Shown: positions 25,767-34,992, numbered from the stretch's first letter. The stretch: 64,000 bases of DNA from Catellatospora paridis (GCF_009720365.1 NZ_ML769314.1:53264-117263), one strand, 5' to 3'. Numbers and translations: made by a program. Notes: generated by a model from the letters alone, not told the origin.

Positions 25767-26576
25767 GTGATCCGAACCCGGCGCGAGCCTAAGCCGCCGT
25801 CGCTCCACCCGTCCGGCGCGACCCCGCCCAAGCTGCCCGGCGACGCGCTGCCCAAGCACGTCGCCATCGTCATGGACGGCAACGGTCGCTGGGCCAAGGA
25901 ACGCGGCCTGCCGCGCACCGAGGGGCACAAGCGCGGCGAGTTCTCCCTGTTCGACACCATCGAGGGGGCGCTGGAGATCGGCGTGCCCTACCTGTCGGTG
26001 TACGCCTTCTCGACGGAGAACTGGAAGCGCTCGCCGGAGGAGGTCCGCTTCCTGATGGGCTTCAACCGCGACGTCATCCGCCGCCGCCGCGACATGCTCA
26101 ACGACCTGGGCGTACGCATCGTGTGGTCGGGCCGGCGCGGGCGGCTGTGGAAGAGCGTCATCGACGAGCTGGAGACGGCCGAGCAGATGAGCCGCGGCAA
26201 CAGCAAGCTCACCCTGCAGTTCTGCGTGAACTACGGCGGCCAGGCCGAGATCGCCGACGCGGCGGCCGCGATCGCGCGGGACGTGGCCCTGGGCCGGCTG
26301 AAGGCCGACAAGGTCAACGAGAAGACGATCGCGAAGTACCTCTACCACCCCGAGGTGCCGGACGTGGACCTGTTCCTGCGTCCGTCGGGCGAGCAGCGCA
26401 CCAGCAACTTCCTGCTCTGGCAGTCCGCCTACGCCGAGCACGTCTACCTGGACACGCTGTGGCCCGACTTCGACCGCCGCCACCTGTGGTACGCCTGCGA
26501 GCTGTACGCCCAGCGCGACCGCCGCTTCGGCGGTGCCCTGCCCAACCCGGTCGCCCCGCCCGCCCCCACCGCCTGA
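25767..26576 (+). CDS. uppS: Isoprenyl transferase (cis-prenyl / UPP synthase family)
   Basis: A 269-residue cis-prenyltransferase that elongates allylic diphosphates with IPP, making the polyprenyl carrier for cell wall glycans. The catalytic aspartate is in [16 protein letters not shown], the substrate motif in FSTENWKRS, and the C-terminal IPP-binding segment is [22 protein letters not shown] 25767 follows AGGGGA by 8 bases and leaves an N-terminal basic Pro-rich extension of about 30 residues. Confidence 0.95.
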   Translation: MIRTRREPKPPSLHPSGATPPKLPGDALPKHVAIVMDGNGRWAKERGLPRTEGHKRGEFSLFDTIEGALEIGVPYLSVYAFSTENWKRSPEEVRFLMGFNRDVIRRRRDMLNDLGVRIVWSGRRGRLWKSVIDELETAEQMSRGNSKLTLQFCVNYGGQAEIADAAAAIARDVALGRLKADKVNEKTIAKYLYHPEVPDVDLFLRPSGEQRTSNFLLWQSAYAEHVYLDTLWPDFDRRHLWYACELYAQRDRRFGGALPNPVAPPAPTA

Positions 26577-26596
26577 CCGCCCGCCCTTGACCGTTC

Positions 26597-26654
26597 GACT
26601 GCCTGGCACTTGTGCGTATCAAGGACCCGGATACCCACAGGTGCCGGGCAAGTC
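26597..26654. repeat. Inverted repeat (20-bp arms) at the uppS 3' end
   Basis: Arms 26601-26620 (GCCTGGCACTTGTGCGTATC) and 26630-26649 pair with three mismatches around a 9-base loop, and flanking GACT/AGTC extend the stem. The element shares words (CTTGACCGTTCGACT, GCGTATC) with the element at 8.0 kb. It separates uppS from a convergent gene and may act as a terminator. Confidence 0.6.
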
Positions 26655-26666
26655 CATGGATCGTCG

Positions 26667-27143
26667 TCAGCCGTCGCCGTAGTGCAGGGTCCACGGCTTG
26701 GCGAGTATGCCGCCGCGGGACGCGATCGCGGCGCGCAGGCGCTGCTCGTCCGCGTCGGACAGCAGGTGGGCGGCCTGGTCGGCGGTGAGTTCGGTGGCGT
26801 TCGCGGTCCACTGCCAGCCGTTGGCCATGCCGCGGTACTCGACCCGTACGGCGACCGGTCCGCGGCGCGTGTCCAGCAGCAGGTCGGTGTCGGCGTCGGC
26901 GCTGAACAGGCCGACCTCGCCGCCGAGCACCCGGCACGAGGTGACCGTGCCGTAAGGAAACAGGAACGCGCCGCGGTGCTCCTCCTCGGTCACCGTGGGC
27001 AGCAGTGGTCCGGTCCGGCATCCGAGTTCGGCCACCCGCGCCCGCTCCCAGGCGTGGTGTGCGGTCACGGCCAGACCCGCGAGGACCAGCCCGAGTATCA
27101 CCACGAAGGTCCTTCCGACGCGCTGCGTCGCCGACTGCGCCAT
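26667..27143 (-). CDS. Single-pass membrane protein of unknown function
   Basis: A 158-residue protein with one N-terminal membrane segment (about 12-30, VVILGLVLAGLAVTA) and an extracytoplasmic domain with two cysteines (LGCRTG, SCRVLGG). The C-terminal part holds VAVRVEYRGMANGWQW and TADQAAHLLSDADEQRL. I do not recognise the family. GGGAGG lies 6 bases before the ATG. It is convergent with uppS and separate from the ECF operon. Confidence 0.6.
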   Translation of the reverse strand: MAQSATQRVGRTFVVILGLVLAGLAVTAHHAWERARVAELGCRTGPLLPTVTEEEHRGAFLFPYGTVTSCRVLGGEVGLFSADADTDLLLDTRRGPVAVRVEYRGMANGWQWTANATELTADQAAHLLSDADEQRLRAAIASRGGILAKPWTLHYGDG

Positions 27144-27238
27144 GCCGTGCCTCCCGTCACTGAGGTCAATATGTCGGTGACCGACAGATAAGGCAACAGG
27201 CCGGCCAGGTCCTGCCGGGGACGTCCTCGCGTTCGGGG

Positions 27239-28027
27239 TCAGCGGTGGGCGATGAGTTGGATGGCTGCGGCGAGGAGGGCGCCTGCCGCGACGAGCAGCC
27301 AGTCGGCGGGGCGCCAGGGCATCGGGCGGGCCACGGTGCGGGGCAGGCCGGAGTCGAAGCCGCGGGCGTCCATCGCCACGGCCAGCCGGGTGCCCCGCCG
27401 GATCGCCCCGACCAGCAGGCCGAACGCGGTACTGGCGAACAGCGTGAACCAGCGCACCGGGTTGCGCCCCGCGTCGATGCCGCGGGCCCGGCGCGCCATC
27501 GCGATCATCCGCCACTCGTCGCCCAGCAGCCCGACCAGCCGGAACGCGGCCAGCGCGCCGATCGCGAAGCGCGGCGAGACCCGGGCGTGCTGGATCAGTG
27601 AGTCGGCCAGGTCGGTCGGGTCGGTGGTGCTGAACACCAGGATGCTGGGCAGCGCGATGGCCAGCAGCCGCAGCGCCAGCGACAGCGCGTTGCCCAGCAC
27701 CGTCGAGGTGATCACGATCGGCCCGAAGTCCACCAGCACGGTGCCTGACCGGTCCGCCGCGAACAGCGCCAGCGACAGCACCACCGTGGCCGCGCCGAGC
27801 AGCGCCGGCCAGCCGCGCCGCAGCAGCCCCCACGGCGTGATCCCGAACAACGGCGCGACCGCGAACGTCACCACCAGCGCGAACCCGAGCGCGGCCACGT
27901 CCCGGGTGAACAGGGCCGAGGTGGTGAACAGCGCCAGAAAGACGATCTTCGCAACCGGGGTGCGGCGTGCCAGCAGAGCATCGCTGCGCTGCAGCGACGC
28001 TCGCGGGGCGGCGGTGGGCAGGGTCAC
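27239..28027 (-). CDS. ykoC: ECF transporter transmembrane (T) component, YkoC-like
   Basis: A 262-residue EcfT/CbiQ-type membrane coupling protein. Six or so hydrophobic segments surround the two coupling motifs: ARRARGIDAG near residue 180 and AMDARGFDSG near residue 215, the ARG signatures that contact the ATPases. It completes the YkoE-YkoD-YkoC transporter for hydroxymethylpyrimidine/thiamin. GTG 28027 is chosen because it overlaps a tiny upstream ORF as GTGA and has GGAG 7 bases upstream; ATG 28039 is an alternative without a ribosome binding site. Confidence 0.85.
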   Translation of the reverse strand: MTLPTAAPRASLQRSDALLARRTPVAKIVFLALFTTSALFTRDVAALGFALVVTFAVAPLFGITPWGLLRRGWPALLGAATVVLSLALFAADRSGTVLVDFGPIVITSTVLGNALSLALRLLAIALPSILVFSTTDPTDLADSLIQHARVSPRFAIGALAAFRLVGLLGDEWRMIAMARRARGIDAGRNPVRWFTLFASTAFGLLVGAIRRGTRLAVAMDARGFDSGLPRTVARPMPWRPADWLLVAAGALLAAAIQLIAHR

Positions 28028-28116
28028 GAGGTGCTCCATCCGCGGCGGCGGCCGATCGGGGCGGCCTGGTCGTCGCCGACGCCGGGAGCGGCGGAGCACA
28101 GAGGGGGACTGGTCAT
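28024..28116 (-). CDS. 30-codon linking ORF between ykoD and ykoC
   Basis: Its ATG overlaps the ykoD stop (ATGA at 28113-28116) and its TGA overlaps the ykoC GTG (GTGA at 28024-28027). The 30-residue product starts MTSPPLC and ends RGWSTS and resembles nothing I know. It may serve translational relay between the two transporter genes, or mark a frameshift that separated an original ykoC N-terminus from its body. Confidence 0.4.
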   Translation of the reverse strand: MTSPPLCSAAPGVGDDQAAPIGRRRGWSTS

Positions 28117-29453
28117 GAGGTGGGTCCCAGCTCAAGGGTCCGGTCGGCGAGGGCGGCCACGACGTCCGGGTCGTGGGTGACGGTGACGACGCCGTGGCCG
28201 TCGTCGCGGAGCGCGGCCAGCATGTCGACCAGCTCGATCCAGGTGCGCCGGTCCTGGCCGAAGGTGGGCTCGTCCAGGATCAGCAGCCGCGGCCGGGCCG
28301 CCAGCGCGGTGGCCACGGACAGCCGCCGGGCCTCGCCGCCGGACAGCGTGAACGGATTCGCCCCGGCCAGGCGGTCCAGCCGCAGCCGGGTCAGGAGTTC
28401 GTCGACCCGGCCCGCGGGTGTGCCGCCCAGCGCCAGTTCCTCGCGCACGGTGGCGGCCACGAACTGCTGCTCCGGGTTCTGGAACACCGAGCCGATCCGG
28501 CCCGCCAGGGCGCGCGCCCGCCAGCGGTGCGGGGGGCCGTCGGGGGAGCGCACCTCGCCGCCGGCCGGCTTGAGCAGGCCGCCCAGGGCCAGGGCGAGCG
28601 TCGACTTGCCGCAGCCGTTGGGGCCTGTCACCGCGAGCGCCTCGCCCGCGCGGACCGTGACATCGGGGTAGGACAGGTGGCGTACCCGCAGGTCATGGGT
28701 CGAGAGAAGGGTGTCGCCGGGCGGGTTGGCGGCGTGGTGGGCGGGCGCGGGGTGGCCGGGCACCCATACCCCGGCGGCGGCCAGCTCCGCGCCGAGCGGG
28801 CCGGCCAGCAGGTGGGGCGGGACGTCGTCGCGCACCCCGCCGCCCGGCTCCAGCACCACCACCCGGGTGACCAGGTCCAGCACCTCGGCGATGCGGTGCT
28901 CGATGAGCACCACGGTGGTGTCGGCGTCGACGGCGTCACGCAGCGCCCGGCGGACCAGTGCCGCCCCGGCCGGGTCCAGGTTGGCCGTGGGCTCGTCGAG
29001 CAGCAGCAGCTCCGGACGCGGGGCCAGCGCCCCGGCGAGGACCAGGCGCTGCTGCTCGCCGCCGGACAGGGCAGCGGTGGCCCGGTCGCGTTCGTAGCCG
29101 AAACCGACCTGGTGCAGCACCTCGTCCACGCGGGGCCAGACGCGGTCGGCGGACCATCCGATGTTCTCCAGGCCGAACGCGACCTCGTCGCCGGCCCGCG
29201 ACATCACCAGCTGCGACTGCGGGTCCTGGAACACGATGCCGACGTGCTCGGCGTCGACCTTGCGCACGCCCTCGGCCTCGCCGGAGTCGTCGGGCAGCAG
29301 CCCGCCCAGCGCGTGCAGCAGCGTGGACTTGCCCGCGCCCGAGGGGCCGAGCAGCAGCACCCGCTCGCCGCGCTCGATGCGCAGGTCGACCCCGCGCACC
29401 GCCCACGCACGGCGGCCGGCGTGCCGCCACCCGTACCCCTCGAGCGTGATCAT
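28113..29453 (-). CDS. ykoD: ECF transporter double ATPase, YkoD-like
   Basis: A 446-residue fusion of two ABC ATPase domains. The first has Walker A GPSGAGKST (about 36-44), signature LSGGEQQR and Walker B LLLLDEPTANLDPAG. The second has Walker A GPNGCGKST, signature LSGGEARR and LLILDEPTFGQDR. The fused pair corresponds to EcfA1-EcfA2 and matches YkoD of the thiamin-precursor system. Its ATG overlaps the ykoE stop as ATGA. Expression is governed by the TPP riboswitch upstream of ykoE. Confidence 0.92.
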   Translation of the reverse strand: MITLEGYGWRHAGRRAWAVRGVDLRIERGERVLLLGPSGAGKSTLLHALGGLLPDDSGEAEGVRKVDAEHVGIVFQDPQSQLVMSRAGDEVAFGLENIGWSADRVWPRVDEVLHQVGFGYERDRATAALSGGEQQRLVLAGALAPRPELLLLDEPTANLDPAGAALVRRALRDAVDADTTVVLIEHRIAEVLDLVTRVVVLEPGGGVRDDVPPHLLAGPLGAELAAAGVWVPGHPAPAHHAANPPGDTLLSTHDLRVRHLSYPDVTVRAGEALAVTGPNGCGKSTLALALGGLLKPAGGEVRSPDGPPHRWRARALAGRIGSVFQNPEQQFVAATVREELALGGTPAGRVDELLTRLRLDRLAGANPFTLSGGEARRLSVATALAARPRLLILDEPTFGQDRRTWIELVDMLAALRDDGHGVVTVTHDPDVVAALADRTLELGPTS

Positions 29454-30037
29454 CAGACCAGGTCGCGGCTGCGGCCGGACGGGAACCGGTCGAGCGCGCC
29501 GGTGCCGGCCAGGGCCTTGGTCAGGAAGTGCCCGCCGACGCCGGCGAACAGCAGCGTGCTGGCCACGACGATGGCGACATAGGCGATCTTCCAGCTGAAC
29601 TGCCAGTCGCCGTAGTAGTAGAACAGGTCGAGCCCGGCCGCCGTGGCGCCCGCGAACGTGGCCGCGACCAGCGACTGGCCCAGGTTCCAGCGGCGGTAGC
29701 CGCCGAGCAGGAAGCCGAGCTCGCCGGCCGCGCCCTGGGCCAGGCCGTACCAGAGCACGGAGATGCCCCACGAGGTGCCGAGCAGCGCCGACACGATCGC
29801 GGCGACCAGTTCGGTGTAGATCGCCGCGCCCGGCTTGCGGATGATCAGCGGGGCGAGCACGGCGGGCAGCAGCCATACGCCGTAGATGGCGGCCGCGGCA
29901 GGCGGGAACGTCGAGCCGAAGATCGCCCCGGCCGGGCCGTTCCACAGCAGGCCCCAGGCCCAGAAGACGACGCCGAAGGCGACGGCGAGGATCGAGGCGA
30001 CGACGATGTCGACGGTCCGCCAGCGATAGTTGGTCAT
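29453..30037 (-). CDS. ykoE: ECF transporter S component, YkoE-like
   Basis: A 194-residue membrane substrate-binding subunit. It has five or six hydrophobic segments, beginning WRTVDIVVASILAVAFGVVFW, and the family segment YTELVAAIVSALLGTSWG. YkoE-type S components bind hydroxymethylpyrimidine or thiamin; the TPP riboswitch directly upstream supports this. AGGAG is 7 bases before the ATG; earlier in-frame codons lie within the leader. Confidence 0.9.
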   Translation of the reverse strand: MTNYRWRTVDIVVASILAVAFGVVFWAWGLLWNGPAGAIFGSTFPPAAAAIYGVWLLPAVLAPLIIRKPGAAIYTELVAAIVSALLGTSWGISVLWYGLAQGAAGELGFLLGGYRRWNLGQSLVAATFAGATAAGLDLFYYYGDWQFSWKIAYVAIVVASTLLFAGVGGHFLTKALAGTGALDRFPSGRSRDLV

Positions 30038-30149
30038 GAATAACTCCTGGTCCGTTGAGGGGACGAACGAGGAGAAGTGCACACGTCGCGCCCGCGATAA
30101 CCCCATTTGGGGGTATCACGGAAGCAGACGTGGCGGTGAGGTGTTGACC

Positions 30150-30236
<87 letters not shown>

Positions 30237-30349
30237 ACTTGTTCATATGAGGCCGCTGGACAGCGGCGCTTGTGCCGGAAAGGCTAACACCGATCGCACG
30301 CCCGGTAACCTGTGCCGGTCGGCACACCCCGATACCGCGAAGGATCAGC

Positions 30350-31378
30350 GTGACCTCCGTCGATCAGCGCCCGCCCGCGGCGCCCCCGTCCGCGCCCGCC
30401 GGACGGCCGGTCCGCAAGCCACTGCTCGGCGGCCGGATCGGATCCGTCGAGGTGCTCGCGGCGCTGCTCATCGTCCTGCTGATCTTCCGCGAGCCGATCG
30501 CCGCCGCGATCTCCACGCCGCTGCTGCAGACCTGGACCACCGTGTTCGTATCGGTGATGGTGCAGGCCACGCCGTTCCTGGTGTTCGGCGTCGCGCTGTC
30601 GGCGGTGATCGCGGTGTTCGTGCCGCGCTCGTTCTGGTCGAAGGCGCTGCCCAAGCATCCGGCCCTCGCCGTTCCGGTGGCCAGCTGCGCGGGCGTGGTG
30701 CTGCCCGGCTGCGAATGCGGCTCGGTCCCGATCGCAGGCTCGCTGATCCGCCGCGGCGTCACGCCCGCCGCCGCGCTGGCCTTCCTGCTGGCCGCGCCCG
30801 CGATCAACCCGATCGTGCTGACCGCCACCGCGGTCGCCTTCCCGAACAACCCGGAGATGGTGGTCGCCCGCGGCGTGGCCAGCATCGTCGTGGCCATGGT
30901 GATGGGCTGGCTCTGGCTGCGGCTGGGCAAGCAGGAGTGGATACGGTTGCCGCACCGGCCCGAGCTGGACGACCTGTCCCGCTGGCGGGCCTTCTGGGCG
31001 GCCTGCCGCCACGACATCGTGCACGCGGGCGGCTTCCTGGTGCTGGGCGCGATGGCCGCGGCCACCATCAACGTGCTGGTGCCCGAATCGGTGCTGCAGG
31101 CGGTCGCCGACCAGCCGGTGCTGTCCGTGCTGGCGCTGGCCGTACTCGCCGTGCTGCTGTCCATCTGCTCCGAGGCCGACGCGTTCGTCGCCGCGTCGCT
31201 GAGCCAGTTCTCGCTCACCGCGCGGCTGGCGTTCCTGGTCGTCGGCCCGATGGTCGACCTGAAGCTGATCTCCATGCAGGCCGGGGTGTTCGGCCGCCGC
31301 TTCGCGATGCGCTTCGCCCCGGCCACGTTCGTGATGGCGGTCGTGGTCGCCGCCGGAGTCGGGATGGTGCTGCTGTGA
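30350..31378 (+). CDS. DUF318/UPF0718 family permease
   Basis: A 342-residue membrane protein with about eight hydrophobic segments in two halves. The first half carries the family signature SCAGVVLPGCECGSVPIAG, with C113, C121 and C123 as possible metal or redox ligands; the second half repeats the pattern as SICSEADAFVAASL. Members are predicted permeases often associated with metal stress. The GTG has AAGGA 5 bases upstream. Its stop overlaps the next gene as GTGA, so the two probably form one system. Confidence 0.85.
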   Translation: MTSVDQRPPAAPPSAPAGRPVRKPLLGGRIGSVEVLAALLIVLLIFREPIAAAISTPLLQTWTTVFVSVMVQATPFLVFGVALSAVIAVFVPRSFWSKALPKHPALAVPVASCAGVVLPGCECGSVPIAGSLIRRGVTPAAALAFLLAAPAINPIVLTATAVAFPNNPEMVVARGVASIVVAMVMGWLWLRLGKQEWIRLPHRPELDDLSRWRAFWAACRHDIVHAGGFLVLGAMAAATINVLVPESVLQAVADQPVLSVLALAVLAVLLSICSEADAFVAASLSQFSLTARLAFLVVGPMVDLKLISMQAGVFGRRFAMRFAPATFVMAVVVAAGVGMVLL

Positions 31379-32226
31379 ACCGTCAGGCCCAGGGCGTGGT
31401 GATGCTGCTGCTCGGCGGCGCGATCCTCAAGGCCAGCCTCACCGACATGTATCTGCGCTACGTCAAGGCCGGCCTGCAGCCGTTCCTGATCGGCGCGGGC
31501 GCGCTGCTGGTGCTCGCGGCCGTGATGACCCTCTGGTACGACCTCCGCCACGGCGCGACGGTGGACACCGAGTGCGCCGACCACCCCGAGCCGGTCGGCG
31601 CGGCGGTCGGCGACCCCGCCCACGACGGCGCGGAACGGCCCGACCAGGGCGGCTCCGGGCACCCGCTCGACAGTCACGGCCACGACAGCCACGGCCACGA
31701 CAGCCATGGCGACCACGGTCACGGGCATCGCGAGCCGCGGGTCGGCTGGCTGCTGATCGCGCCGGTGCTGGGCCTGCTGCTGGTGGCCCCGCCCGCGCTC
31801 GGTTCGTACGCCGCCGGTCAGGCGGGCTCGGCGCTCTCCGCGCAGCAGGTCTCCGACTTCCCGGCGCTGCCCGACGGCGACCCCGCCGAGATCAGCGTGC
31901 TCGACTACGCCACCCGCGCGATCTTCGACAAGGGACTGTCCATCGGCGACCGCCGGGTCAGGGTGACCGGCTTCCTGTCGGACACCCCCGAGGGCGGCCA
32001 GCTGCTCACCCGCATGATCCTGTCCTGCTGCGCGGCCGACGCCCGTCCGATCAAGGTCGGCATGAACGGCAGCGTGCCGACGGGGCTGCCCGCCGACAGC
32101 TGGGTCGAGATCACTGGTGGCTACACCGACCAGCAGGGCGCCGACCCGGTCAACGGGGAGAGCATCCCGTTCATCGAGGTGCTGGAGTGGCGTCCGATCC
32201 CGGCTCCCGCGGAGCAGTACGAGTAG
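31375..32226 (+). CDS. TIGR03943 family permease partner with His-rich loop
   Basis: A 283-residue protein: two N-terminal membrane segments (about 8-55), a cytoplasmic or periplasmic loop with a run of SHGHD and DHGHGH units (about 97-118), a third membrane segment (about 122-145), and a soluble C-terminal domain containing the family motif ILSCCAADARPIKV. The His-rich loop is a likely zinc or other metal buffer. TIGR03943 proteins are regularly paired with DUF318 permeases; the 4-base overlap confirms coupling. Confidence 0.85.
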   Translation: MNRQAQGVVMLLLGGAILKASLTDMYLRYVKAGLQPFLIGAGALLVLAAVMTLWYDLRHGATVDTECADHPEPVGAAVGDPAHDGAERPDQGGSGHPLDSHGHDSHGHDSHGDHGHGHREPRVGWLLIAPVLGLLLVAPPALGSYAAGQAGSALSAQQVSDFPALPDGDPAEISVLDYATRAIFDKGLSIGDRRVRVTGFLSDTPEGGQLLTRMILSCCAADARPIKVGMNGSVPTGLPADSWVEITGGYTDQQGADPVNGESIPFIEVLEWRPIPAPAEQYE

Positions 32227-32251
32227 CAACTGTCCGAGGGTTTGCCAACTG

Positions 32252-32265
32252 CTACCGCCCGGTAG
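32252..32265 (+). promoter_or_regulatory. Palindromic operator candidate upstream of acyl-CoA dehydrogenase
   Basis: CTACCG-CC-CGGTAG is a 14-base inverted repeat 115 bases before the dehydrogenase start. It resembles TetR-family operators with TACC...GGTA arms. TTGCCA (32242-32247) and TAGTAC (32263-32268) could form a promoter around it, though their 15-base spacing is short. Confidence 0.4.
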
Positions 32266-32379
32266 TACTGCGGGGTAGCGTGATTTCAGGGCGCAAACCA
32301 CCGAACACGGCTCGTCGCGGCGCGCTCATGAGGCGGCCCCGGCGACCCCGCGTTCGAACGGACGACAGGGGTGTCGACG

Positions 32380-34278
32380 ATGACGACGGTGCAGCGTGAG
32401 GTGAGCGCGGAGCAGGCCCGCCAGGTCGCGGAGGCCGCCCGCGAGAGCGAGTGGCGCAAGCCCAGTTTCGGCAAGCAGTTGTTCCTGGGACGGCTGCGGA
32501 TGGACCTGATCCACCCGTGGCCCCAACCCGCCCCGAACCCCGACGCCGAGCAGTTCCTGCAAAAGCTCGGGGAGTACGTCAGCACCGAGGTCGACGGGGC
32601 CGCCATCGAACGCGACGCCCGCATCCCGGACGAGGTCTTCCACGGACTGGCCGAGCTCGGCGCGTTCGGCATGAAGATCGATCCCGCGTACGGCGGCCTC
32701 GGCCTGTCCCACCTGGACTACTGCCGCGCGCTGACGCTGGCCGGCTCGGTGAGCCCGGCGATCGGCGCGCTGCTGTCGGCGCACCAGTCCATCGGCGTGC
32801 CGCAGCCGCTCAAGCTGTTCGGCACCAAGGAGCAGAAGCAGCGCTTCCTGCCGCGGCTGGCCGCGGGCGAGGTGTCGGCGTTCCTGCTCACCGAGCCCGA
32901 CGTCGGCTCCGACCCGGCCCGGATGGGGGCCACCGCCACCCCGGTCGAGGGCGGCTACCGCCTGAACGGGGTCAAGCTGTGGGCCACCAACGGCACCGTG
33001 GCGACGCTGCTCGTGGTCATGGCGATGGTGCCGAAGGGCGAGGGCCGGCGCGGCGGCATCACCGCGTTCGTGGTGGAAGGCGACGCCGAGGGTGTCACCG
33101 TCGAGAACCGCAACGCCTTCCTCGGCCTGCGCGGCCTGGAGAACAGCGTCACCCGCTTCCACGACGTCCTCGTGCCGGCCGAGAACGTCATCGGCGGCGA
33201 GGGCCAGGGCCTCAAGATCGCGCTGAGCACCCTGAACACCGGCCGGCTGTCGCTGCCCGCGATGTGCGTCGGCGCGTCCAAGTGGTCGCTGAGCGTCGCG
33301 CGGCAGTGGTCGCAGGAGCGGGTGCAGTGGGGACGGCCGGTCGGCCAGCACGAGGCCGTCGCCACGAAGATCGCGTTCATCGCGGCCACCGCGTACGGCA
33401 TGGAGTCCATGCTCGACCTGTGCTGCATGCTCGCCGACGACGACCGCAACGACTTCCGGATCGAGGCCGCGCTGGTCAAACTGTACGGATCCGAGCTGGC
33501 CTGGCGGGTCGCCGACGAGCTGGTACAGATCCGGGGCGGGCGCGGCTACGAGAGCGCCGACTCCCTAGCGGCCCGCGGCGAGAAGGCGATCGGCGTCGAG
33601 CAGATCCTGCGCGACCTGCGTATCAACCGCATCTTCGAGGGCTCCACCGAGATCATGCACCTGTTCATCGCCCGCGAGGCGGTGGACCAGCACCTGTCCG
33701 TGGCCGGCGCGCTGATCGACCCGAAGTCGAGCGTCGGCGCCAAGGGCAGGGCGCTGCTGCGCGCCACCGGCTTCTACGCCCGCTGGCTGCCCACCCTGGC
33801 GGCGGGCCGGGGCACCTTCGGCGGCTACCGCAGGTTCGGCCCGCTGGCCAAGCACGTGCGCTGGGCCGAGCGCGCCGCCCGCCGCCTGGCCCGCAACACC
33901 TTCCAGGGCATGGCCCGCTGGCAGGGCAAACTGGAGCATCGGCAGGCGTTCCTGGGCCGGATCGTCGACATCGGCGCGGAGTTGTTCGCCATCGCCGCGG
34001 TCTGCTCCCGTGCCACCGCCTCCGGCCGCCCCGAGGAACGCGAACTCGCCGACCTGTTCTGCCACCAGTCCCGCGGCCGCATCGCCATCCTCGAACACGC
34101 CCTCTGGAACAACACCGACGCCGCCGACGTCGCCCTGGCCCGCGCCGTCCTCGCCGGCACCCACACCACCCTGGAGCAGGGCATCATCCCCCCACCCGAC
34201 CAGGGCGAATGGGTCTCCACCTGGACCCCCGGCCCGTCCACCGCCACCGACACCCGCCGCCGCATCCCACCCCGCTAG
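32380..34278 (+). CDS. Acyl-CoA dehydrogenase, very-long-chain-like (FadE)
   Basis: A 632-residue flavoprotein catalysing alpha,beta-dehydrogenation of acyl-CoA. The FAD/substrate segments AFLLTEPDVGSDPARM and GVKLWATNG and the signature RDLRINRIFEGSTEIMHLFIA are present, with the catalytic base at the glutamate in IFEGS as in VLCAD. About 180 residues follow the core, the C-terminal extension of VLCAD/ACAD9-type enzymes. The start may be ATG 32380 or GTG 32371; AGGGG precedes. It is monocistronic with a palindromic candidate operator upstream and a palindromic element directly at its stop. Confidence 0.9.
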   Translation: MTTVQREVSAEQARQVAEAARESEWRKPSFGKQLFLGRLRMDLIHPWPQPAPNPDAEQFLQKLGEYVSTEVDGAAIERDARIPDEVFHGLAELGAFGMKIDPAYGGLGLSHLDYCRALTLAGSVSPAIGALLSAHQSIGVPQPLKLFGTKEQKQRFLPRLAAGEVSAFLLTEPDVGSDPARMGATATPVEGGYRLNGVKLWATNGTVATLLVVMAMVPKGEGRRGGITAFVVEGDAEGVTVENRNAFLGLRGLENSVTRFHDVLVPAENVIGGEGQGLKIALSTLNTGRLSLPAMCVGASKWSLSVARQWSQERVQWGRPVGQHEAVATKIAFIAATAYGMESMLDLCCMLADDDRNDFRIEAALVKLYGSELAWRVADELVQIRGGRGYESADSLAARGEKAIGVEQILRDLRINRIFEGSTEIMHLFIAREAVDQHLSVAGALIDPKSSVGAKGRALLRATGFYARWLPTLAAGRGTFGGYRRFGPLAKHVRWAERAARRLARNTFQGMARWQGKLEHRQAFLGRIVDIGAELFAIAAVCSRATASGRPEERELADLFCHQSRGRIAILEHALWNNTDAADVALARAVLAGTHTTLEQGIIPPPDQGEWVSTWTPGPSTATDTRRRIPPR

Positions 34279-34330
34279 AAGGAAGGGCACCTTCCCATCG
34301 CTATACGTAGCGGAAGGTGCCCTTCTTAAC
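34279..34330 (+). repeat. AAGGAAGGGCACCTTC palindromic element, copy 2 (convergent junction)
   Basis: It begins one base after the dehydrogenase TAG stop: AAGGAAGGGCACCTTCC, a short variable centre (CATCGCTATACGTAGCG), then GGAAGGTGCCCTTCTTAAC. It has the same 5' and 3' ends as copy 1 and can fold into a long hairpin terminating both convergent genes. Confidence 0.75.
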
Positions 34331-34337
34331 GGGCGGG

Positions 34338-34949
34338 TCAGCGGCGTGGGCTGCCGCGCAGGCCGAGGCGGCGCAGTTCCAGGGCCGCCAGCTGCTCCAC
34401 CGCCTCCGGGTCGCCGGTACGCCAGCCCGCGACGACGCCGCTGTCCAGCGAGGCGAGCCGCCGCAGCGGCGCGGTGGCCAGCGCCCGCAGCGCGAGCAGC
34501 TCACCGCCGCCGGGATACCGGCGCACCTTCGCCGCGACGCTGGCCGCCCGGATCCACGACAGCCGCAGCGGCAGCCACAGCGCCAGCGCCATCAGCACCG
34601 GTATGCCCGCGGTCAGCCAGGCCAGCACCGTCGCCAGGTTCGCGATGGCGTCCTGCTGGTCGCGCCCGGCCTCCGCGATGGAGTTCGCGGCGTTGGCGGC
34701 GCTCCCGAACGGAGCGCCCACCTCGTCACCGACCAGCGGGATGCGCCCCGCGCGCGCCTGCGCCTCCACCATGTCGGCGGCCAGGTTCGTGCCGGCGCTC
34801 TCCAGCTTCTGGCCGGGCACCGCCAGCTTCTGGACCAGGTCGTACAGCGTGATCGCGGCCCAGATCCAGACTGCGCTCCAGACCAGGGCGGTCATGTCGG
34901 CGATGATCTGCCGGGTGAACCGCCACGGCTTCTCCGCATAGAGCTTCAT
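34338..34949 (-). CDS. Membrane protein of unknown function
   Basis: A 203-residue protein with two membrane segments (about 18-42, LVWSAVWIWAAITLYDLV, and 105-130, LATVLAWLTAGIPVLMALAL) separated by a helical extracytoplasmic loop. The basic C-terminal part (140-203) is cytoplasmic, with LLALRALATAPLRRL. I do not recognise the family, though its build resembles other uncharacterised actinobacterial two-helix proteins. It lies 43 bases after zur on the same strand and may be the last gene of the zinc operon. Confidence 0.6.
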   Translation of the reverse strand: MKLYAEKPWRFTRQIIADMTALVWSAVWIWAAITLYDLVQKLAVPGQKLESAGTNLAADMVEAQARAGRIPLVGDEVGAPFGSAANAANSIAEAGRDQQDAIANLATVLAWLTAGIPVLMALALWLPLRLSWIRAASVAAKVRRYPGGGELLALRALATAPLRRLASLDSGVVAGWRTGDPEAVEQLAALELRRLGLRGSPRR

Positions 34950-34992
34950 GAGAGCATTCTGATCGACCGGGGCGATCGATAAACGCCCCGCG

